Source: Aquabacterium humicola
Lineage (GTDB): Bacteria > Pseudomonadota > Gammaproteobacteria > Burkholderiales > Burkholderiaceae_C
Direction: 5' to 3'
Length of the DNA stretch: 64,000 bases
Assembly: GCF_030167915.1 (NCBI RefSeq)
Contig: NZ_JARGNB010000007.1
Coordinates: 301,958 to 365,957, forward strand
Positions 59,236-64,000 of the stretch are shown piece after piece. The notes under the pieces are model-generated. The model did no database searches. It was given only the letters and a program-made list of their open reading frames with translations, and was not told the DNA's origin. Position 1 is the first letter of the stretch. Each line of letters starts with the position of its first letter. A program made the translations under genes and the position numbers.

Positions 59236-60306
59236 TCAGCGGGGAGCCGTCAGCGCCATCAGCACGTCGGCATACCAGGCGCAGTTCAGGCCCAGCGACT
59301 CGTCCTGCGCGGTATCGCGCGAAGCCATGTCCATGCGGCTCGAATGCACGCCCAGCAGGCACCAGCGCACTGGGTTGGCGCCCGTGCGCACCAGCGGCGC
59401 CAGTACCGGCGAGCCGCTGCTGCCACGGTGCATGCGGGCATCGGTGAGGAAGAAACCAAGCCCCTGGAATCGCACGCCGTAGTACGAGGCAATGCTCGCC
59501 TGGCGCACCACCGGCAGGTGGTGCACGGTGTCGAAGAAGCCGAGCGGGAAGCCCGGGATGGCCAGCCGGGCGCCGACATCGAACTGGTCGATCTCCGCCG
59601 CGAGGTGCTGGGGCCCGAACGGCCGGATCGCGCAGCCGGCCGGCAGGGTGTCGCGTTCCAGCTCGAGCGCCGCCACGTCCACCTCGCCACCGCTGTCGCG
59701 CGCCTGGTGCCACGTCGCAACGCCGTTGCGATACAGCAGCAGCGACAGCGTGACCAGGCGCGTCAGGTCGCGCGGGTCGGTGTGCAGGTCGATCTCGATG
59801 CGGTCGGGCGCGTGGGCGCTCGGGCCGTCGAACAGCACATGGCGGCTGGTGATGACGAAGAGACGGCCGTCGCGCTCGAAGAAGAATCCGCTGGCCGAGG
59901 TGAGGCCCCGGTTGCCGGCGAAGGTCAGCACACGCGTGACGCCGAAGATCGCTTCGTCCTCGGCGCGATCGTCGGCCGCGCTGCCACCCGCGGCCTGGAC
60001 GGGCAGGCTGACCGGCAGTTGCTGCGAGTTGTGGCCGCTTTCCCAGGCATCGCGCCGGCCCGACCACACCTGCTGGCTCTCGCCCGTCAGGTCCGGCTGG
60101 TTGATCGCGGCGAGCATCGGGTTCGACGCCCGGGCCTCGCCGCGCACGGCCGCCTTGGCGCCCTGGCGCTGCAGCTCGGCATGTTCCGCGTTGTCCGCCG
60201 CCGGTGCGGCCGGCGTGCCGGGAGCCGGCGGATCGACGGGGGAAGCGGCCGCCGCATCACTGGCCGGGGGATCGGTGGCCGGGGGATCGGATCGATTCGA
60301 CGACAA
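59236..60306 (-). CDS. trypsin-fold serine protease-like protein
   Basis: A 356-residue protein. An Ala/Pro-rich disordered N-terminus (about 1-60) with no signal peptide precedes a trypsin-like core with all three catalytic residues: His in FVITSRHVLF, Asp in EVDVAALELE, Ser in MHRGSSGSPVL. No ATG lies upstream of residue 64; two TTG codons near 60310 and 60306 are the only candidates, and GCGGAG with 6-nt spacing favours the second. Gene is 185 bp downstream of the S8 protease gene in the same direction, so the two may form a proteolytic unit. Confidence 0.75.
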   Translation of the reverse strand: MSSNRSDPPATDPPASDAAAASPVDPPAPGTPAAPAADNAEHAELQRQGAKAAVRGEARASNPMLAAINQPDLTGESQQVWSGRRDAWESGHNSQQLPVSLPVQAAGGSAADDRAEDEAIFGVTRVLTFAGNRGLTSASGFFFERDGRLFVITSRHVLFDGPSAHAPDRIEIDLHTDPRDLTRLVTLSLLLYRNGVATWHQARDSGGEVDVAALELERDTLPAGCAIRPFGPQHLAAEIDQFDVGARLAIPGFPLGFFDTVHHLPVVRQASIASYYGVRFQGLGFFLTDARMHRGSSGSPVLAPLVRTGANPVRWCLLGVHSSRMDMASRDTAQDESLGLNCAWYADVLMALTAPR

Positions 60307-60312
60307 GGGCAA

Positions 60313-60318
60313 CTCCGC
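60313..60318 (-). promoter_or_regulatory. ribosome site deciding a TTG start
   Basis: GCGGAG on the minus strand ends 6 nt before the TTG at 60306-60304 and is directly next to the other TTG at 60312-60310, where it would be too close. A stop codon is in frame just upstream, so no other start exists. Confidence 0.55.
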
Positions 60319-60490
60319 TCAAAGGACTTGTCCCGTCAGGGGCGACGCTTCCGCCGGTGGCGCTTCAAGCAGGTCAGGGCGGTGTCACTGAACAGCGCGC
60401 CCCGGTGAAGCTCGACTGTACTCCCCGCTGTGCCGGCCGGTGCGCGCCCGAGGGCCTGTGATCCTCGGGCGCGCCTGCACCATCACGCGC

Positions 60491-63472
60491 TCAGTTCGGT
60501 GCCGGCAAGGCGGCCGGGGTCATCACCGCCAGGCCGCCTGACGACGCGGCGTTGGCCGACGGCAGCGACAGTGGCGAGCCCATGCCGAGCGCCTGCGCAT
60601 GGCCGTTGCCGTTGACGTGGCCATTCGAATGGCCATTCGAATGGGCATTCGCCAGCAGCGGCCAGGCGCCCACCTGCAGTTCCACCGCCTGCGTCGACAT
60701 CGCCAGCGCCTTGCGGCGCGCCACCTCGAGCTCGAGCAGCTCGTTCTCCAGGCAGGCGCGGCGGGTCTGCAGACGCATCTGCTCGATCTGCATCTTGTGC
60801 CGCGTCACCTCGAACGGATCGCAGGAGGCGCAGTGCGCGATCTCGGCCTCGTACACCGTGCCGTCGGTCGGCAGCGTGATCTGGCGCGGCTCGCGGTGGC
60901 TCTGGCCGTGGCGAAGCACCTGGCGCATCAGGTCGTCGAGCAGCTTGCGCAGCACGTCGGGCAGGCCCTGCTGGTCCTCGATGGAGCGCCAGGCCCCGCC
61001 GTCGCCGAGGCGCCACTCGATCGCCTCGATGCGGCTGTGGATCTCGTACACCTCGTTGACGCGGCGCACGTAGTAGGTCACGGCGTAGCAGTCGTTGTCG
61101 TTGCGCAGCGTGCGCTGCGTGGTGCTGACGTGCTCCTGCTCCTCGAAGCTGCTCACGGTCAGCGAGCGCTCGGCCTCGACCGATTGCGACGCGGTGACCG
61201 CGAACTGCGTGAACTGCTCGGTCACGGTCCGCACGCTGGCGCCGCTGGCCACGGTGGTCTCGACCTCGCTGCTGCTGTCGACCTTGCCCGAGGGCAGGCC
61301 GAGGAAGCCGGCCAGGCCGCCGCCCACCGACACCGACGCGTCGGTCTGGTTGCGCGTCTCGGTGATGCTTTCGGCGTAGGCCGAGGCGGACGTCGCGCGC
61401 CGCGACTGCGACAGCGCGCTCAGCGTCTGGCGGAACGAGGTGTGCACGCTCATGCGCGCCGAGGACGCCTTCGTGCGGCGGTAGCGGTCGTGCTCGTACA
61501 GCCGCACCTGCTCGTTAGGCAGCAGCGTGGTGGTGTACAGCAGCGGCCCCTGCTGCCGGCCGATCAGGCGCAGGCAATGCTGGTAGGTCACGCGCAGCCG
61601 CAGGCGTTGCGCGCCGGCACGGTCGCCGCTGCCGTCGAAGACGCGCGATTCGTAGAAGTACATGCAGCGGTCGTGCGCCAGCCACGGCACCGGCTCGGGG
61701 CCGCGGCACTCTTCGGGCGTGGGGTCGCGGCAGACGTCGCCGCAGCCGCTGCATTCGGCTTCGCAGGCGCAGTCGGCTTCGCTGCAGGCCGCGAGCAAGG
61801 CGCGCTCGACGTTGATGCGGCCGTAGCCGACCTCGTCGTTCCAGGTGCCGCTCGGCTTGGCCGGCACGTTCTGGTACGTGTACAGCGCCGGCGAGATCTT
61901 GTCGCAGCTGCTCTCGATCAGGCTGCGCACCTCCACGTTCGACAGCGTGGGCCGCAGCGACAGCAGCAGCGCCGCGAGGCCGGCCACCACCGGCGTGGCC
62001 GACGAGGTGCCGTTGAAGCGGTCGTAGTAGTCGTTCGGCGAATAGCCGTCGTTGCCCAGGCGGTCGGTGGTGGGCATCTCCAGGCACGGGGCGACGACGT
62101 CGACGTCCGGCCCGTAGCTGGCTCCCCACCAGGCCTCCGACGACGCATCGCCGATGCGCTTGCGCTCGTCGCTGCGGTTGCTGCCTCCCACGCAAAGTGT
62201 GCGGCCATCGCTGCCGGGGAAACGCGCCACCGGGCCGTTCTCGTTGCCCGACGCGGCGATCAGCACCAGGCCGCGGTCGTGCGCGTACTGCAGCGCGTCG
62301 CGGATGAGGTCGAAGTCCCAGAAGTTCCACGACGCGTAGACGCCGAAGCTCATGCTGACGATGCGCGCGCCGTTGTCGGCCGCGAAGTACAGCCCTTCGG
62401 CGATGTCGACGTCGGCCCAGGTCTCGGTGGCGATGGCCATGATGCGGCAGCCGCCCGCCAGGCCCGCGACGCCCGCGCCGTTGTCCAGGCGCGCGCCGAT
62501 GATGCCGGCGCAGGCCGTGCCGTGGTTGCCGGTCGGGCTGCCGTCGGGCGTGTCGTCGGAGGCGTTCAACGACTGCGGATGCAGCAGCAGGTCGGGGTGG
62601 TCGAGCTGCACGCCTTCGTCGATCACCGCGACGGTGACCGCCGGCACGCCGCGCGCGATCTGCCAGCCGCGCTGCGCGCCGACGCGCTGCAGGCCCCATT
62701 GCGTCGCGAACATCGGATCGTCGGGCGTGTGCTCGGTCTGCGGCGGCCGGCACGTGGGCGCGCGCTCGACGCGGGCCGGCTTGTCGTGGCCGACGTGCGC
62801 CAGCGGCCGGTCGCGCACTTCCGCGGTGGGCGAGAGCATCGGGATGGTCTCGAACTTCACGTCGGCCGCGCTCGGGGCATTCGATGCCGCCGCCGCGCCG
62901 CGCGGCAGGTTCAGCGCCATGTGCATCGCCGTGCGTCCGCCGGCGTAGCTGGGCGTGGCCACGTTCACCGTCACGTAGCCGCGCAGGCGCGAGTGCCGGG
63001 CATCGGCCGACAGGCCCGCGGCCAGCGACGCCGGCCCGCCGGCGCGCTCCATCACCGCGTCGCGCACGTAGAAGCGCGACGGGTTGATGGTGTACATCGG
63101 CGTCACCGGCGGCGCCGGCTCGGCGCGCGGCTGCTGGCGCGCCGCGGTGTCCGATTGCGGCCGCATCGCGGGCATCACCCATTCGACGAGCTCGCTGTGC
63201 TCGAGCTGATCGACCACGGCATCGGCGAGCGGTTCGCCGCTCGGGGCGCTGACCCACGACAGGCCGTCGGTCTGGTTCACCGCGATCTGCGGCTTGCGGC
63301 CTTCGAGCGTGTGCAGCACGAGGCCCAGCTTGTCCAGCAGGGCGCGCTTGTCGGCCGCGCTGCTGGTGCTGCGCCAGCGTACCGCGACGATGGAGAAGTC
63401 GGCCGTCGACGGGCCGGCGGTGGGATGCAGGAACTGGGGCGCGGAAGCGCCGCTCTTGTCTCTCGAGGCCAT
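60491..63472 (-). CDS. large subtilisin-family (S8) protease with unusual C-terminal region
   Basis: A 993-residue protein with no signal peptide. Residues 1-250 are a non-catalytic front. The S8 domain (about 255-565) has a complete triad: Asp285 (VAVIDEGVQLDH), His318 (NHGTACAG), Ser490 (FNGTSSATPVVAG), with Asn410 (AASGNENG). A Cys-rich patch follows (Cys 563, 568, 570, 574, 577, 581, 589). The last 390 residues have a Ser/Thr-rich beta region (TTTLLPNEQVRLYEHDRYRR, SVHTSFRQTLSALSQ, SSSEVETTVASGASV), a coiled coil (RHKMQIEQMRLQTRRACLENELLELEV in sequence) and a His-Asn-Gly tail. I do not know this C-terminus. GGGAGG fixes the ATG. Confidence 0.85.
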   Translation of the reverse strand: MASRDKSGASAPQFLHPTAGPSTADFSIVAVRWRSTSSAADKRALLDKLGLVLHTLEGRKPQIAVNQTDGLSWVSAPSGEPLADAVVDQLEHSELVEWVMPAMRPQSDTAARQQPRAEPAPPVTPMYTINPSRFYVRDAVMERAGGPASLAAGLSADARHSRLRGYVTVNVATPSYAGGRTAMHMALNLPRGAAAASNAPSAADVKFETIPMLSPTAEVRDRPLAHVGHDKPARVERAPTCRPPQTEHTPDDPMFATQWGLQRVGAQRGWQIARGVPAVTVAVIDEGVQLDHPDLLLHPQSLNASDDTPDGSPTGNHGTACAGIIGARLDNGAGVAGLAGGCRIMAIATETWADVDIAEGLYFAADNGARIVSMSFGVYASWNFWDFDLIRDALQYAHDRGLVLIAASGNENGPVARFPGSDGRTLCVGGSNRSDERKRIGDASSEAWWGASYGPDVDVVAPCLEMPTTDRLGNDGYSPNDYYDRFNGTSSATPVVAGLAALLLSLRPTLSNVEVRSLIESSCDKISPALYTYQNVPAKPSGTWNDEVGYGRINVERALLAACSEADCACEAECSGCGDVCRDPTPEECRGPEPVPWLAHDRCMYFYESRVFDGSGDRAGAQRLRLRVTYQHCLRLIGRQQGPLLYTTTLLPNEQVRLYEHDRYRRTKASSARMSVHTSFRQTLSALSQSRRATSASAYAESITETRNQTDASVSVGGGLAGFLGLPSGKVDSSSEVETTVASGASVRTVTEQFTQFAVTASQSVEAERSLTVSSFEEQEHVSTTQRTLRNDNDCYAVTYYVRRVNEVYEIHSRIEAIEWRLGDGGAWRSIEDQQGLPDVLRKLLDDLMRQVLRHGQSHREPRQITLPTDGTVYEAEIAHCASCDPFEVTRHKMQIEQMRLQTRRACLENELLELEVARRKALAMSTQAVELQVGAWPLLANAHSNGHSNGHVNGNGHAQALGMGSPLSLPSANAASSGGLAVMTPAALPAPN
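60619..60651. repeat. 12-bp tandem repeat in the S8 protease tail
   Basis: GGCCATTCGAAT occurs 2.75 times. It codes the HSNGHSNGH part of the low-complexity tail. Near-palindromic units (ATTCGAAT) could also form hairpins. Confidence 0.75.
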
Positions 63473-64000
63473 GATGGTCCTCCCTGGGAAGAGAGAGTGC
63501 AGGCAGTGCACGGAGCCCGCGCGCCGGGTTGCGCATCGGGTGGCGTGATGCTCGACCTCTCGGCGGGCTGCGCGATATCCCTAGGCAGGGGCGATGGCGG
63601 CTTCGATCTGGGGGTGCATGGGCGGTGTGCGTGACGCACTTCACGGGCGATAGGCGTCGGCGGCGTCGAGGTGCTCGCGGGCGTGCTTGTGGCGGCCGTT
63701 GTTTATGAGCGTTAGGCGTCGTTTCAACGATTCCGTCGTTGTCAAGTCGGCCGTCAATCGAAGTGGTGATGGTGCGTCGTCAAGGTTCCTGCTGGGCGAG
63801 CGTTCCGTTTGATCGGCTGCCGGTCCGTCGCGGTCGTTCGCCTGGGTTGGGGTCGAAGGACTGGCGATGCGTGGAGCGACAAAGGCGCGGGCGGGCAGGC
63901 CGCATCGCGCGAGTCCGGCGGTCGGCCCCTGGGGGGCCGACTTCCCGGGCTTGAGCGGCTCGGGGGCGCGCCGTCCATTTAGCTTCGCTCGCTGCGCTCG
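63473..64000. other. 528-bp intergenic region at the right edge
   Basis: Upstream of the S8 protease gene. The first 150 bp should hold its promoter; I see no clear -35/-10. The middle (63640-63870) has no coding frame with sense and no strong symmetry. The last 127 bp are the dispersed repeat. Open frames in the last 260 bp are shadows of that repeat. Confidence 0.7.
63874..64000 (+). repeat. dispersed repeat, copy 2 (127 bp, reaches window end)
   Basis: Exact reverse complement of 16608-16734, as compared base by base. It ends at the window edge, so the full copy may go on as the first one does (CTACGCACAGCGCCGGCGAG). Confidence 0.9.

Noticed and set aside
1..64000. CRISPR arrays, tRNA and rRNA genes, transposases, integrases
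   Set aside because: No regularly spaced repeats, no cloverleaf with a T-loop motif, and no DDE or recombinase signature were recognised. A dedicated tRNA and CRISPR search would be decisive.

Overview
The window looks like chromosome of a GC-rich (about 70% by eye) Gram-negative betaproteobacterium. I infer Burkholderiales, and within it the Rubrivivax/Leptothrix/Ideonella neighbourhood. The reasons are gene content (PEP-CTERM protein, FeoAB, LigD/Ku, homoprotocatechuate genes, many exported and outer-membrane proteins), strong G/C third-position bias, and dense small operons with GTGA/ATGA overlaps. No rRNA, tRNA, phage or transposase gene was recognised.

Layout. 1-9.7 kb holds envelope and secreted proteins: a ChaN-like lipoprotein cut by the window edge, a secreted unknown, an NTF2-like protein, a membrane-anchored double nitroreductase (SagB type), a class A penicillin-binding protein, a TSP3-repeat protein and a CHRD/PEP-CTERM protein. 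9.8-16.1 kb has LigD, an HD-GYP-like protein and a Fur-box-headed feoAB operon. 16.2-16.75 kb is an unusual non-coding block of inverted repeats; 127 bp of it recurs identically at the right edge of the window. 16.9-22.7 kb is a TonB receptor / TetR / aldonolactone oxidase / PLP-enzyme locus. 22.8-26.8 kb encodes an exported TPR-CHAT (caspase-like) protein with a lipoprotein partner. 27-29.6 kb is a Ku operon with a MerR-TPR protein and a hydrolase. 29.6-32.3 kb has a chemoreceptor divergent from a B12-binding MerR regulator of the CarH/LitR type. 32.4-39.1 kb is ordinary metabolism and regulation.

39.2-43.4 kb is the accessory region, with visibly lower GC in places. It contains a lone ParD-like antitoxin, a type I restriction scar in which an hsdR start is fused to an hsdS end and then frameshifted, an intact YhcG/DUF1016 PD-(D/E)XK nuclease, and a cytoplasmic subtilisin-fold protease fused to a TIR domain. 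The protease triad Asp is replaced by Ser. This is the best candidate for an undescribed immune-type system.

44-50 kb has a LysM protein, acyl-CoA dehydrogenase, NUDIX, CadR-like MerR, MepA-like endopeptidase and TerB. 50.1-57.2 kb is a homoprotocatechuate meta-cleavage operon (hpaH-hpaE-hpaD-hpaG-like plus a ketopantoate-reductase-like gene) flanked by LysR and AraC regulators. 57.3-63.5 kb ends with a glutamine amidotransferase, a saccharopine-dehydrogenase-like reductase, and a two-protease unit: a 993-residue S8 protease with an unfamiliar C-terminal region, then a trypsin-fold protein. The last 500 bp are non-coding and end inside the second repeat copy.
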